From positions 1 through 64,000 of the forward strand of contig CAZKVJ010000014.1 of NCBI GenBank assembly GCA_964556225.1: DNA of 64,000 nt, in the 5' to 3' direction. The notes beneath the pieces are model-generated. The model was not told the origin of the DNA. It worked only from the letters and a program-made list of their open reading frames with translations, and did not search any database. The stretch's first letter is position 1, and each line of letters opens with the position of its first letter. The stretch comes from CAZKVJ01 sp964556225 (GTDB lineage: Bacteria; Actinomycetota; Acidimicrobiia; Acidimicrobiales; Ilumatobacteraceae). The translations under genes were made by a program, and so were the position numbers. Below are positions 24,752-37,152 of the stretch, piece by piece.

Positions 24752-25960
24752 TCACGTGCCGTCGCTCGGACGGGACGCCAGCTCGACGACCGTGTCGAGC
24801 ACGGCGCGGGCGACGGAGCGCTTGTCGGTGAGCGGCACGCTGCGGTGGGCGCCGTCGGCGGTGATCAGCGTGACGGCATTCGTGTCGTGGGCGAAGCCGA
24901 CGCCCGGGGCGGCGACGTCGTTGGCGACGATGAGGTCGAGGCGCTTGCGGGCCAGCTTGGACGACGCGTTCGCGACCACGTCGTCGGTCTCGGCGGCGAA
25001 GCCCACCAGCACCTGACCGGGGCGCTTGCGCTCGCCGAGCCCGGCCAGGATGTCCGGCGTCGGCTCGAGGACGATCTCCGGCGGGCCGTCGTCCTTCTTC
25101 AGCTTCCGGGCCGGCGCGCTCACGGGCCGGAAGTCGGCCACCGCTGCGGCCATCACCACGATGTCGGCCGTCGCGGCGTGCTCGTCGACAGCGGCACGCA
25201 TCTGCTCGGCGGTCTCGACCGGAACCACGACGGCACCGTGGGGTGGGGGCAGCCCGACGGTGGACACGAGCACCACGCTCGCCCCCCTGGCGGCGGCCTC
25301 GGCGGCGACGGCGTAGCCCTGCTTGCCCGACGACCGGTTGGCGATCACCCGCACTGCGTCGATGGGCTCGCGGGTGCCACCAGCGGTGACCAGCACAGTA
25401 CGGCCCTGCAGGTCACGCGGGCCGAGCACCCGCTCGACCTCGGCCACGATCCGCTCCGGCGCGGCCAAGCGGCCGGCGCCGACGTCGCCCCCGGCCAGCC
25501 GGCCGGACTCGGGCTCGACCACGTGGACCCCGCGCCGGCGCAGCGTGGCCACGTTGTCCTGCACGGCCGGGTGCTCCCACATCTCGGTGTGCATCGCCGG
25601 GCACACCACGACCGGGGCCCGGGTGGCGAGCAGCGTGTTGGTCAGCAGGTCCGTCGACAGCCCGGCGGCGTAGGCGCCGAGGAGGCGGGCCGTGGCCGGC
25701 GCGACCAGCACCAGGTCGGCGCGCTGGCCGAGCTGGGTGTGCGGGATGGGCTCGGCCTCGTCCCACAAGCTCGTGCGCACCCGCTCGCTGGCCAGCGCGT
25801 CGAGCGTCGTACGGCCCAAGAAGCGCTCCGCCCCCTTGGTCATGACCGGCACCACGTGGGCGCCAGCGTCGACGAGGCGGCGGCACACCTCGACCGCCTT
25901 GTAGGCGGCGATCCCCCCGGTGACCCCGAGCACGATGCGGGCGCCCGACACTCCGCTCAT
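24752..25960 (-). CDS. coaBC: bifunctional CoaBC (phosphopantothenoylcysteine synthetase/decarboxylase)
   Basis: Two consecutive coenzyme A steps. The N-terminal CoaC flavoprotein part has GVTGGIAAYKAVEVCRRL and PAMHTEMW; the C-terminal CoaB part has TAGGTREPIDAVRVIANRSS, GKQGYA and AVADFRP, with the KLKK lysines. 402 residues, the standard fused length. ATG at 25960, 34 bases after rpoZ. Confidence 0.97.
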   Translation of the reverse strand: MSGVSGARIVLGVTGGIAAYKAVEVCRRLVDAGAHVVPVMTKGAERFLGRTTLDALASERVRTSLWDEAEPIPHTQLGQRADLVLVAPATARLLGAYAAGLSTDLLTNTLLATRAPVVVCPAMHTEMWEHPAVQDNVATLRRRGVHVVEPESGRLAGGDVGAGRLAAPERIVAEVERVLGPRDLQGRTVLVTAGGTREPIDAVRVIANRSSGKQGYAVAAEAAARGASVVLVSTVGLPPPHGAVVVPVETAEQMRAAVDEHAATADIVVMAAAVADFRPVSAPARKLKKDDGPPEIVLEPTPDILAGLGERKRPGQVLVGFAAETDDVVANASSKLARKRLDLIVANDVAAPGVGFAHDTNAVTLITADGAHRSVPLTDKRSVARAVLDTVVELASRPSDGT

Positions 25961-25994
25961 CGTCCGTACTCGCTCCGGGCGCCGTCCGGCGTCG

Positions 25995-26294
25995 TCAGAC
26001 GCCGGCGTCCTCCACCTCGGCGAGCTCGTCCTCGGCGGGGACCTCCTCGGCGATGGGCGCCGCTTCGATCTTGTCGGCGGCGATCTCCTCGAAGCTGATC
26101 GACAGGGGCTTGCGCGCGACGGACGACACCTGCGGCGGCACCATCTGACCGAGGCCCTCACCGAGGTGGCTGAAGTAGGCGTTGATCTGGCGAGCGCGCT
26201 TGGCGGCGAGCGTGACGAGGCCGAACTTCGAGTCGACCCGGTCGAGGAGCTCCTCGATCGGGGGGTGGATCATCGAGTCGTGGGCACGCGGCAT
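25995..26294 (-). CDS. rpoZ: RNA polymerase omega subunit
   Basis: Small subunit helping assembly of RNA polymerase. In 99 residues the omega core is clear: IEELLDRVDSKFGLVTLAAK, then RARQINAY and KPLSISFEEIAADKI. An acidic tail follows. It lies between gmk and coaBC as in mycobacteria. An AGGAG on the coding strand 9 bases upstream supports the ATG at 26294. Confidence 0.96.
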   Translation of the reverse strand: MPRAHDSMIHPPIEELLDRVDSKFGLVTLAAKRARQINAYFSHLGEGLGQMVPPQVSSVARKPLSISFEEIAADKIEAAPIAEEVPAEDELAEVEDAGV

Positions 26295-26376
26295 GCGTCG
26301 GATCCTCCTGTGGACAGCCGGGAGAGTCTACCTGCCCACCCCGGACTCGCCGCGTTCGACGCCGATCGAGCGGGCC

Positions 26377-26925
26377 TCAGGCCCGAGCGGCTCGCTCCGA
26401 CCGGATGATGCGCAGCATCTCTTGGATGGTGGACTCGAGGTCGTCGTTCACCACGACGTAGTCGGCCATCGCCTTGCCGATGGGCTCCTCGTCCTCGGCC
26501 TTGCGGAGCCGCTCGGCGACCTTGTCGTCGGGGTCGCCCCGGCCCTGGAGCCGGCGCTGCTGCTCGTCGCGTGACGGTGGGAGCACGAAGATGAGCAGGG
26601 CGTCGGGCTGGCGAGCCTTCACCTGCTGGGCGCCGTCTACCTCGATCTCGAGCACCACGTCTCGCCCGGGCTCGGGGTTCGGCGTCGGCGTGCCGTAGTA
26701 GTTGCCAAGGAACTCGGTCCACTCGAGGAACCCGCCGGCGGCCCGCCGGTCCTCGAACTGCTGGCGGGTCACGAAGACGTAGGCCGAGTCGGCCTCGCCG
26801 GGACGCTGGCGCCGCGTCGTCCAGGAGCGGCTGAGCCACAGCCCCGGATCGCGCTCGACGAGCGCACTCACGATCGTGCCCTTCCCGACCCCTCCGGGGC
26901 CGGAGACGACGATCACCAGGGGCAC
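26377..26925 (-). CDS. gmk: guanylate kinase
   Basis: Phosphorylates GMP to GDP. The P-loop SGPGGVGKGTI, the GMP-binding SRSWTTRRQRPGE and GNYYGTP segments, and EIEVDGAQQVKARQPDALLI are present; 182 residues. It begins 6 bases after the mihF stop, so the nucleoid protein and the kinase are almost certainly co-transcribed. Confidence 0.96.
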   Translation of the reverse strand: MPLVIVVSGPGGVGKGTIVSALVERDPGLWLSRSWTTRRQRPGEADSAYVFVTRQQFEDRRAAGGFLEWTEFLGNYYGTPTPNPEPGRDVVLEIEVDGAQQVKARQPDALLIFVLPPSRDEQQRRLQGRGDPDDKVAERLRKAEDEEPIGKAMADYVVVNDDLESTIQEMLRIIRSERAARA

Positions 26926-26931
26926 GGTGGT

Positions 26932-27249
26932 TCAGCTGGCGAAGTGCTCGAGCAGCGCCTGGCGCTGCTGGGCGCCCAGACCCTGCACACGGCGGTTCTC
27001 GGCGATGCCGACCTCCTCCATGATCTTGCGGGCCTTGACCTTGCCGACGCCGGGCAGGGACTCGAGCAGCGAGACGACCTTGAGCTTGCCGACGGTGGAG
27101 TCGGTGTCGGCCATGTCGAGGGCCTCGGGGAGGGAGACCGAGCCGAGCTTGAGACGCTCCTTGAACTGGGCGCGTGCCGCGCGGGCGGCAGCTGCCTTCT
27201 CGAGTGCGGCGGCACGCTGTTCCGGGCTGAGCTGCGGAGGTGTAGCCAT
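26932..27249 (-). CDS. mihF: integration host factor, actinobacterial type
   Basis: A 105-residue nucleoid-associated DNA-binding protein (mIHF/sIHF), unrelated to the alpha/beta IHF of E. coli. The core LKLGSVSLPEALDMADTD and SLLESLPGVGKVKARKIMEE contain the helix-two-turn-helix region. Its position before gmk is the conserved actinobacterial arrangement. ATG at 27249. Confidence 0.92.
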   Translation of the reverse strand: MATPPQLSPEQRAAALEKAAAARAARAQFKERLKLGSVSLPEALDMADTDSTVGKLKVVSLLESLPGVGKVKARKIMEEVGIAENRRVQGLGAQQRQALLEHFAS

Positions 27250-27311
27250 GCCGTCAGCGTAGTGGCGCCCGCCGCCCCGAGCGCGGACACCCGCCGCTTC
27301 CACCCCGCACG

Positions 27312-28234
27312 TCAGGGGAGCCCGCCGCGGTGGGCGGCGCCGACGATGTCGCTGGGATGGCCGACCCGATGGTCCGTGAGCCAGCGTTCGACCTGGTCCT
27401 GGATGTGCCAGGGCGCCCGCGGGTCGGCGAAGGTGGCCGTGCCGACCTGCACCGCCGACGCCCCCGCCAGCATCAGCTCGACAGCGTCCCGCCCGCTGGC
27501 CACGCCACCGACCCCCACGATCGGCACCTCGGGCAGGGCGGCGTGGACGTCGTGGACGGCCCGGACCGCGACGGGGTGGATCGCCCGCCCGGAGAGGCCG
27601 CCACCCCCGGCGCCGAGCACGGTCCGGCCGGTCTCGGTGTCGATGGCCATGCCGAGCAGGGTGTTGACCAGGGTGAGCGCCTCCGCCCCGGCGCCGCTGA
27701 CAGCCGCCGCCACCTCGACGATGCGGTCCGTGTTCGGGCTGAGCTTCGCCCAGCGCGGACGCCCACACGCTGCCGTCGCCCGCAGCACCTCGGCGCTCAG
27801 GTCGGGGTCGTGGGCGAAGATCCCCCGCCGCCCCTCCAGGTTCGGGCACGACAGGTTCACCTCCACCGCCACCACGCAGGCCGGCGCCGCCGCCAGCGCT
27901 GCTGCCGCCGCCGCGTACTCCGCCACCGTGCGGCCCCAGATCGACACCACCACTCGCGCCCCGGTCGCCTCCAGCGCCGGCAGGTCGTGGGCGAGCCAGG
28001 CCGCCACGCCGGGACCCTGGAGGCCCACGGCGTTGAGCATGCCGAGCGGCGTCGGGTGCAGTCGCGGGGCGGGATTTCCCGGCCAGGGGTCGGCCGACAG
28101 CGACTTCACGACCACGGCGCCCAGCTCGGCCAGGTCGCCGTAGGCCGCCAGCTCCGCGCCGTGACCGGCCGTGCCCGACGCCGTGAGGATCGGCGCCCGC
28201 AGCACCACCGACCCGACGGCCGTGGACAGGTCCG

Positions 28235-28238
<4 letters not shown>
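27312..28238 (-). CDS. pyrD: dihydroorotate dehydrogenase, class 1 (1B-like)
   Basis: Flavoprotein oxidising dihydroorotate to orotate. The cysteine in EVNLSCPNLEGRRG is the catalytic base of class 1 enzymes, as against serine in class 2. NTLLGMAIDTETG and VGVGGVASGRDAVEL are FMN-site segments; 308 residues, with no N-terminal membrane helix, so cytosolic. Class 1B enzymes work with the iron-sulfur flavoprotein PyrK to reduce NAD; no pyrK lies in this window. GTG at 28238 overlaps the carB stop as GTGA. Confidence 0.92.
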
Positions 28239-31518
<3,280 letters not shown>

Positions 31519-31519
<1 letters not shown>

Positions 31520-32616
31520 CAGCGGGCCCTCCCCGGCGCTGCGGCCATCAGCTCCTCGAAGCGGGCGAACAGGTAGCGGCTGTCGTGGGGTCCCGGGCCG
31601 GCCTCGGGGTGGTGCTGCACGCTGAACGCCCGGGCGCCGAGCACCCGCATCCCCTCGTTGGTGCCGTCGTTCAAGTTGACGTGCGTCGCCTCGACGACGC
31701 CGGCCAGCGAGTCGGCGTCGACGCAGAAGTTGTGGTTCTGACTGGTGATCTCCACCTGGCCGGTGGCCAGGTCGCGCACCGGGTGGTTGGCGCCGTGGTG
31801 GCCGAACGGCAGCTTGTAGGTCCGCCCGCCGAGGGCCAGGCAGAGCAGCTGGTGGCCCAGGCAGATGCCGAACAGCGGCACCCCCGAGCCGACGATCTCG
31901 GCGATCGCCTGCGGGGCCCCGGCCACCATCTCCGGGTCGCCCGGTCCGTTCGACAGGAACACGCCGTCCGGTGAGCGAGCGAGCACGTCGGCCGCCGGGG
32001 TGGAGGCGGGCACGACCTCGACCGTGGCGAGCTCGCCCAGGCAGCGCAAGATGGTGTGCTTGATGCCGAAGTCGTAGGCGACCACCCGGAACCGTCCGCT
32101 GCCCACGGTGTACGGCTCGTCGGTGGTGACCTCGGCCACCAGGTCGACGCCGCCCGTGCCCGCCTCGGCGGCCGCCGCCACCCGCAGCGCCGTCTCGGAC
32201 GCCGTCCCGAACGCACCCGGCATGGCCCCGGTGTCGCGCAGCACCCGGGTGAGCCGGCGGGTGTCGATGCCGCCGATGCCCGCCACACCGAAGCGCGCCA
32301 GCATGGCGTCGAGGTCGCCCTCGGCACGCCAGCTGCTGCGCCGGCGGGCGAGGTCGCGCACGATCACGCCGCGGGCGAAGGGGCGGCGCGACTCGTCGTC
32401 GGCCGGGGTGACGCCGTAGTTGCCGATGTGGGGGTAGGTGAAGGTGATGATCTGCCCGGCATAGCTGGGGTCGGTGATCACCTCCTGGTAGCCGGTGAGC
32501 GCGGTGTTGAACACCACCTCGCCGGCGGCGATCCCGCCCGGCGGGTCCGCGCCGAGGGCCTCGCCCTCGAACACGCTGCCGTCGGCCAGCACCAGCGCCG
32601 CCTCACGAACCGTCAT
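31519..32616 (-). CDS. carA: carbamoyl-phosphate synthase small subunit
   Basis: Glutaminase subunit feeding ammonia to CarB. The class I amidotransferase triad is seen as FGICLGHQLL (Cys) and SVQHHPEA (His, Glu); 365 residues. The ATG at 32616 (MTVREAALVLADGSVFEG) matches the family; an ATG at 32655 would add 13 residues and would lie inside the putative ARG boxes. GAGGAT just upstream can serve as ribosome-binding site. Confidence 0.97.
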
Positions 32617-32637
32617 GAGCCCATCCTCGCGCGTCGC

Positions 32638-32670
32638 TGCATGTTCATCCACCATGATGCATGAGGATTC
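32638..32670 (-). promoter_or_regulatory. ARG-box-like operator pair between pyrC and carA
   Basis: TGCATGTTCATCC (32638-32650) and TGCATGAGGATTC (32658-32670) on the plus strand match the argC operator half TGCATGAGCATCC at 11 of 13 positions each. Centre spacing is 20 bases. The pair fills the only sizeable gap (52 bases) in the otherwise overlapping pyr/car operon and includes the last two bases of pyrC, so ArgR could throttle carAB separately from pyrRBC. A minus-strand TACGAT (32676-32671) could be a -10 box for an internal carA promoter. Confidence 0.65.
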
Positions 32671-33949
32671 ATCGTACCGCCTCGCCGTCGACCACCACCG
32701 TGCTCCCCCGAAGGACGGTGTGGCGCACCTTGCCCCGCAGCGAGCGGCCGGCGTAGGGCGTGTTGCGGCTGCGGCTCGCCAGGTGCGCGGGCACGACCGT
32801 CCAGGTGAGGTCGGGGTCGAACACCGTCAGGTTCGCCGCCCGTCCCGGCTCGACCGGCCCCCCGTGGCGGTCGGCCACCCCGGCGATCGCCGCCGGCCGG
32901 GAGCTGAGCAGCCCGACGACCTGGTCGAGCGACAGGTCGAGCTCGCTGAGCGTCAGCCCGAGCGCCGTCTCCAACCCCAGCATCCCCGGGGGCGCCTGGT
33001 CGAGGGGCTGCTCCTTCGTCTCGGGCGCATGGGGGGCGTGGTCGGTGGCGATGGCGTCGATGGTGCCGTCGGCCAGCCCTTGCTTCAGCGCCGCGATGTC
33101 CGCCGGGGTGCGCAGCGGCGGGTTCACCTTGAACACGGGGTCGAACCCGGCCAGGGCCTCGTCGGTGAGCGTGAAGTGGTGCGGCGTGGCCTCGGCCGTC
33201 ACCGGGAGACCGTCCGCCTTGGCCGCCCGCACCAGCTCCACGCTGCGGGCGGTGGACAGGTGGAGCAGGTGGATCGGCGCTCCGGTCAGCCGGCACAGCT
33301 CGATGTCGCGGTGCACCATCAGCTCCTCGGCGATGGCCGGCCAGCCCGGCACGCCCAGGCGCGAGCAGCACGACCCCTCGTGCATCACGGCGCCCTCGGT
33401 GAGCCGGGCGACCTCACAGTGCTGGGCGAGGACGATCCCGAGCGGCTTGGCGTACTCCAGCGCCCGGCGCATCAGCAGGGGGTCCTGCACCCCATTGCCG
33501 TCGTCGGTGAAGATCCGCACGCCAGCACCGGCCAGCTCGGCGAACGGGGCCAGCACCTGACCGGCCCGGCCCACCGTGATGCACCCCGACGGCAGCACCT
33601 CGCACAGCCCGGCCCGCTCGCCCTGGGACCGCACGAAGTCGACCACGGCCACGCTGTCCTGGGCCGGGTCGGTGTTGGGCATCGCGACGACGGCGGTGAA
33701 CCCACCCCGGGCCGCTGCCCGGCTGCCGGTCTCGATGGTCTCGGCCTCCTCGCGGCCGGGCTCCCGCAGGTGCACGTGGAGGTCGACGAAGCCGGGGCTC
33801 ACGACGCAGCCGGACGCGTCGAGCACGACCTCGCCGCGCAGCCCGTCACCGACCTCGCGGATCGTCCCGGCCTCGATCGCCACGTCGGCGCGACGCTCCC
33901 CGCCCCGCCCGTCGACGATCGTGCCACCCTTGATGACCAGCGTGCTCAT
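32669..33949 (-). CDS. pyrC: dihydroorotase
   Basis: Zinc amidohydrolase closing carbamoyl-aspartate to dihydroorotate. Metal-site residues are intact: DLHVHLREPG, AQHCEV, LHLSTARS and ATDHAPHAPETK, so this is a catalytic dihydroorotase and not an inactive PyrX-type homologue. 426 residues. Its ATG overlaps the pyrB stop by 4 bases. Confidence 0.97.
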   Translation of the reverse strand: MSTLVIKGGTIVDGRGGERRADVAIEAGTIREVGDGLRGEVVLDASGCVVSPGFVDLHVHLREPGREEAETIETGSRAAARGGFTAVVAMPNTDPAQDSVAVVDFVRSQGERAGLCEVLPSGCITVGRAGQVLAPFAELAGAGVRIFTDDGNGVQDPLLMRRALEYAKPLGIVLAQHCEVARLTEGAVMHEGSCCSRLGVPGWPAIAEELMVHRDIELCRLTGAPIHLLHLSTARSVELVRAAKADGLPVTAEATPHHFTLTDEALAGFDPVFKVNPPLRTPADIAALKQGLADGTIDAIATDHAPHAPETKEQPLDQAPPGMLGLETALGLTLSELDLSLDQVVGLLSSRPAAIAGVADRHGGPVEPGRAANLTVFDPDLTWTVVPAHLASRSRNTPYAGRSLRGKVRHTVLRGSTVVVDGEAVR

Positions 33950-34917
33950 GCGTCCGCTCCGATCCCGCTCTCGGCCGCTCGGGCCAGCTCGCTCCGCTCG
34001 CTCCCACTCCCGAGCAGGTCGAACAGCACCGCCATGCGCACCGCCACCCCGTTCGCCACCTGCTGGGTGATGACGGCGCCGGCCAGCTCCGACGGGTCCA
34101 CGGCCATCTCCACCCCCCGGTTCATCGGGCCCGGATGCATCACCAGGGTGTCCTCGCCCAGCCGTGCCGCCCGCGCCGGCGTCAGCCCGAAGCGCTCGGT
34201 GTACTCGCGCAGGTTCGGCACCAGCGCCTCGTGCATCCGCTCTCGCTGCATCCGCAGCAGGTACAGCACATCGACGTCACCGATCACGGCATCCAGATCG
34301 TGGCTCACCTCCACCGGCCAGCCCTCGAGCGACGGTGGCAGCAGCGTCGGCGGGGCCACCAGCGTGACCCGGGCACCCAGCATCGACAGCGCCGTGACGT
34401 CGCTGCGAGCCACCCGGCTGTGCTTCACGTCGCCGACGATCGCCACGTGCAGGCCGTCGAAGCCGTCACGCCGGTCGAGCGCGACGCGGATCGTGTAGCA
34501 GTCGAGCAGTGCCTGCGTGGGATGCTGGTGCCAGCCGTCGCCGGCGTTGACCACGCTGGCCGCCGTCCACTGCGATACCTGCCAGGGCACTCCGGATGAC
34601 TTGTGGCGCACCACGAACGCGTCCACACCCATGGCGGCGATCGTCTCGACCGTGTCGCGCAGGCTCTCGCCCTTGTTGACGCTGCTGCTGGCCACGCTGA
34701 ACGTCATCGTGTCGGCCGACAGCCGCTTGGCCGCGGTCTCGAAGCTGAGCCGGGTGCGGGTGGAGTCCTCGAAGAACAGGCTCACCACCGTGCGGCCCCG
34801 CAGCGCCGGCACCTTCGGGACCGGACGGCGGGCGACCTCGGCCATGTGGTCGGTCAGGTCGAGCAGGCGACGGACACCGTCCGCACCCAGCTCCTCGATG
34901 GAGCGCAGGTGCCTCAC
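33946..34917 (-). CDS. pyrB: aspartate carbamoyltransferase catalytic subunit
   Basis: Makes carbamoyl-aspartate. The carbamoyl-phosphate loop DSTRTRLSFE and HPTQALLD are present; MHPGPMNRGVE is the usual late segment; 323 residues. GTG at 34917 overlaps the pyrR stop as GTGA. No pyrI regulatory subunit gene is nearby. Confidence 0.97.
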   Translation of the reverse strand: MRHLRSIEELGADGVRRLLDLTDHMAEVARRPVPKVPALRGRTVVSLFFEDSTRTRLSFETAAKRLSADTMTFSVASSSVNKGESLRDTVETIAAMGVDAFVVRHKSSGVPWQVSQWTAASVVNAGDGWHQHPTQALLDCYTIRVALDRRDGFDGLHVAIVGDVKHSRVARSDVTALSMLGARVTLVAPPTLLPPSLEGWPVEVSHDLDAVIGDVDVLYLLRMQRERMHEALVPNLREYTERFGLTPARAARLGEDTLVMHPGPMNRGVEMAVDPSELAGAVITQQVANGVAVRMAVLFDLLGSGSERSELARAAESGIGADA

Positions 34918-35501
34918 GGCGACACCGTCCCGATCGCCACGCCCTCGCCAGTGGCTCGCACGTCCTCGTCGAGGCTGGTCGGCAGGTTCTTGCCCACGTA
35001 GTCCGGGCGGATCGGCAGCTCGCGGTGACCGCGGTCCACCAGCACCGCCAGCTGCACGGCTCGGGGACGTCCGTACTCGTGCAGCGCATCGAGCGCGGCC
35101 CGCACGGTGCGCCCGGTGAACAGCACGTCGTCGACCAGCACCACCACGGCGCCCCCGAGGTCGACGGGGATGTCGGTGACCGAGCCCGGAGTGACCGGTC
35201 GCAGCCCGATGTCGTCGCGGTGCAGCGAGACGTCGAGCGTGCCCACTGGCACGGTCCGTCCCGGCTCGATGCGCGAGATCGTCTCGCCCAGCAGCCGGGC
35301 CAGCCACACGCCGCCCCGCTGCAGACCCACCAGCACCACGCCCTCGAGGCCCCGGTTGCGCTCGACGATCTCGTGGGCCATGCGGGTGACGGCCCGGCGC
35401 ACGTCGTCGGCGCCGAGCACCTCGGCCTTGACGGTGAAGGTCGGGACAGAGAAAACGCCCCCGGTCGGGGGCGCGTGGTCGTTCAGCTCGTGCTCGGGCA
35501 C
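34914..35501 (-). CDS. pyrR: PyrR, pyrimidine operon regulator / uracil phosphoribosyltransferase
   Basis: UMP-responsive RNA-binding regulator with weak UPRTase activity. VVVLVDDVLFTGRTVRAAL is the PRPP-binding loop; LAVLVDRGHRELPIRPDYVG and KNLPTS are diagnostic. The start is uncertain. GTG at 35501 can use the GGAGGAG at 35518-35511 (10-12 base spacing) and gives 195 residues, but then the terminator at 35452-35473 lies inside codons 10-17. GTG at 35420, downstream of the terminator, gives 168 residues and would leave the terminator in a true leader. GTG at 35531 has no ribosome-binding site. Confidence 0.92.
   Translation of the reverse strand: MPEHELNDHAPPTGGVFSVPTFTVKAEVLGADDVRRAVTRMAHEIVERNRGLEGVVLVGLQRGGVWLARLLGETISRIEPGRTVPVGTLDVSLHRDDIGLRPVTPGSVTDIPVDLGGAVVVLVDDVLFTGRTVRAALDALHEYGRPRAVQLAVLVDRGHRELPIRPDYVGKNLPTSLDEDVRATGEGVAIGTVSP
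35452..35473 (-). terminator. intrinsic terminator/attenuator at the head of the pyr operon
   Basis: On the minus strand CGCCCCC, loop GACC, GGGGGCG is followed at once by TTTTCTCT. This is the clearest Rho-independent terminator in the window. It lies about 10 bases after the stop of an 8-codon reading frame and at or before the start of pyrR, so it is placed to attenuate transcription of the whole pyrRBC-carAB-pyrD operon. Confidence 0.75.
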
Positions 35502-35509
35502 GTCGTCAT
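35483..35509 (-). CDS. 8-residue leader peptide in the pyrR leader
   Basis: ATG at 35509 is preceded by GGAGGAG at near-ideal distance (the strongest ribosome-binding site in the region) and opens the short frame MTTCPSTS, ending at TGA 35485-35483. The frame is +1 relative to pyrR. It stops about 10 bases before the attenuator stem, where a translating ribosome could influence folding. Too short for homology; called from signal strength and position only. Confidence 0.5.
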   Translation of the reverse strand: MTTCPSTS

Positions 35510-35569
35510 GTCTCCTCCGTTCGGGCCTCACAGGACCCGTTTGACGGTCGGGCGCAACCTAGCACCGGA

Positions 35570-37090
35570 TCAACGCCGCCGGTACAGCTCCCACCACTCG
35601 TTGGCTGCGGCCAGCTCGAACTCGTCGGCCACCGTCACCCAGGCCGTCTCCACGTCCGGTTCGCGGTTCACCGGCAGCACCACGTACTCCACCTCGTCGG
35701 CGACCGGCAGGCGGGTGCCCTCGAGCGAGGTGTCCGGCCCGTAGAGCACCGTGCGGAACGGCGTCGGGAACTGGTAGATCTGCTCCCGGCGTGCCAGGTG
35801 AGCACTGATGCTGTGGTACGCCGACACCACGGCGCCCTCGGGCACCTCGTCGACGATCTCGCGCGCGGCCCCGGCCACCGGATGGTCGGGCGGCCAGTAG
35901 TAGGGCGGCGTGCGAGCCCACGGCAGGGGCCCCCACAAGAACGCGGTCCAGATGGCCATGACCCCGATGGCGGCCAGGCACAGCGGCCGCCACCGCTCTC
36001 GCACCACCCCGAGCGCCCACACCGTGCCGAGCGCGAGCGCCGGCACTGCCACCAGTGAGTAGTGGTACTGCAGGTGGTACTGGTACCAGAACGTGCTGAG
36101 CGTGTTGGTGAACAGCACCAGCGCGCTGATGGCCGCCACGTCGGGCAGGCGCAGGAACACCCAGGCGAACGGCGCCGTCATCTGCCAGACGTAGAAGGGG
36201 CGGCCGTCGCTGCGGAAGTGCTCGATCACGTTCCCCGGCCGCTCGACCGTCTCCTTCACCGTGCCCCATGGACCGCCGAAGGGGATCCGCCACGAGTTGC
36301 GGGTGGGGACGCCGATCAGGCTGCGCATCACCGCGTACATGGCGAACGCCATGAACAGCAGGCTCCCGCCGATGGTGAGCAGGCCGATGCGCCGGTCGCG
36401 ACGCAGCGCCACCCACACCCCGAGCGGCACCAGCACCAGGGAGGCGTCCTCCTTCACCAGCAGGGCGAGCACGACGAACACCGCGTACATCCGCCAGCGC
36501 CGTTCCAGCGCGGCGTAGATGGCGAACCCGACGAACACGGCGATGAACGAGTCGGGGTGGAAGTTCTCCAGGTTCGTCCACCCGACCGCAGGGTGCAGCA
36601 GGTACACGCCAGCCAGGGCGAGCGCGATCGCCTCGCTGGCCAGGCGGACCCGGGCGTAGAGGAACACCGGGATCGCCCCGGCGGCGATGGCCAGCGACTG
36701 GGCGAAGAACAGCACCCCCGCGCTTGGGAACAGCCAGTAGAAGGGGACGAGGAACACCAGGATGAACGAGGTGTGATCGCCCATCAGGTTGCGGCCCATC
36801 AGCGTGACGAACGGCGCCTTGAACCGCGACATCAGCCACACGCCTTGGTCGTAGAGACCGAAGTCGTAGCTCGAGGTGCCCAGGCCGTGGTGGATCCGCA
36901 GGCTGGTCCGGGTGAAGTACCAGGTGTAGAGCCCGACGAGGACGAGCAGCCCCCACTGCCACAGTGTCACCCGCTCGATCCTCGCTCCGAGGCGGTGTGC
37001 GAACCGGCCGGCGCGCCCGCGCGGCTCGGCCTCGGTCCCCGCCTCCACCTCCTCGGCGCCATTGGTGGTGACCTCAGCCACGCCGAGCAT
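35570..37090 (-). CDS. DUF2079 polytopic membrane protein
   Basis: A 506-residue integral membrane protein of the DUF2079 family, whose members resemble GT-C glycosyltransferases. About ten hydrophobic segments are visible (for example WGLLVLVGLYTWYF, ALALAGVYLLHPAVGW, LVAVPALALGTVWAL). The conserved luminal/extracellular segment YDFGLYDQGVWLMSRFKAPF with DQ and LENFHPDSF is typical of the family. Substrate unknown. ATG at 37090 is preferred over a GTG at 37114. It sits oddly between nusB and pyrR in a line of housekeeping genes. Confidence 0.85.
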   Translation of the reverse strand: MLGVAEVTTNGAEEVEAGTEAEPRGRAGRFAHRLGARIERVTLWQWGLLVLVGLYTWYFTRTSLRIHHGLGTSSYDFGLYDQGVWLMSRFKAPFVTLMGRNLMGDHTSFILVFLVPFYWLFPSAGVLFFAQSLAIAAGAIPVFLYARVRLASEAIALALAGVYLLHPAVGWTNLENFHPDSFIAVFVGFAIYAALERRWRMYAVFVVLALLVKEDASLVLVPLGVWVALRRDRRIGLLTIGGSLLFMAFAMYAVMRSLIGVPTRNSWRIPFGGPWGTVKETVERPGNVIEHFRSDGRPFYVWQMTAPFAWVFLRLPDVAAISALVLFTNTLSTFWYQYHLQYHYSLVAVPALALGTVWALGVVRERWRPLCLAAIGVMAIWTAFLWGPLPWARTPPYYWPPDHPVAGAAREIVDEVPEGAVVSAYHSISAHLARREQIYQFPTPFRTVLYGPDTSLEGTRLPVADEVEYVVLPVNREPDVETAWVTVADEFELAAANEWWELYRRR

Positions 37091-37152
37091 TCTCACCGAT
37101 GCACCCCGCCCCACTGCGGCACCCCCCTCAACCGCTGAGGTGGGCGATCAGG

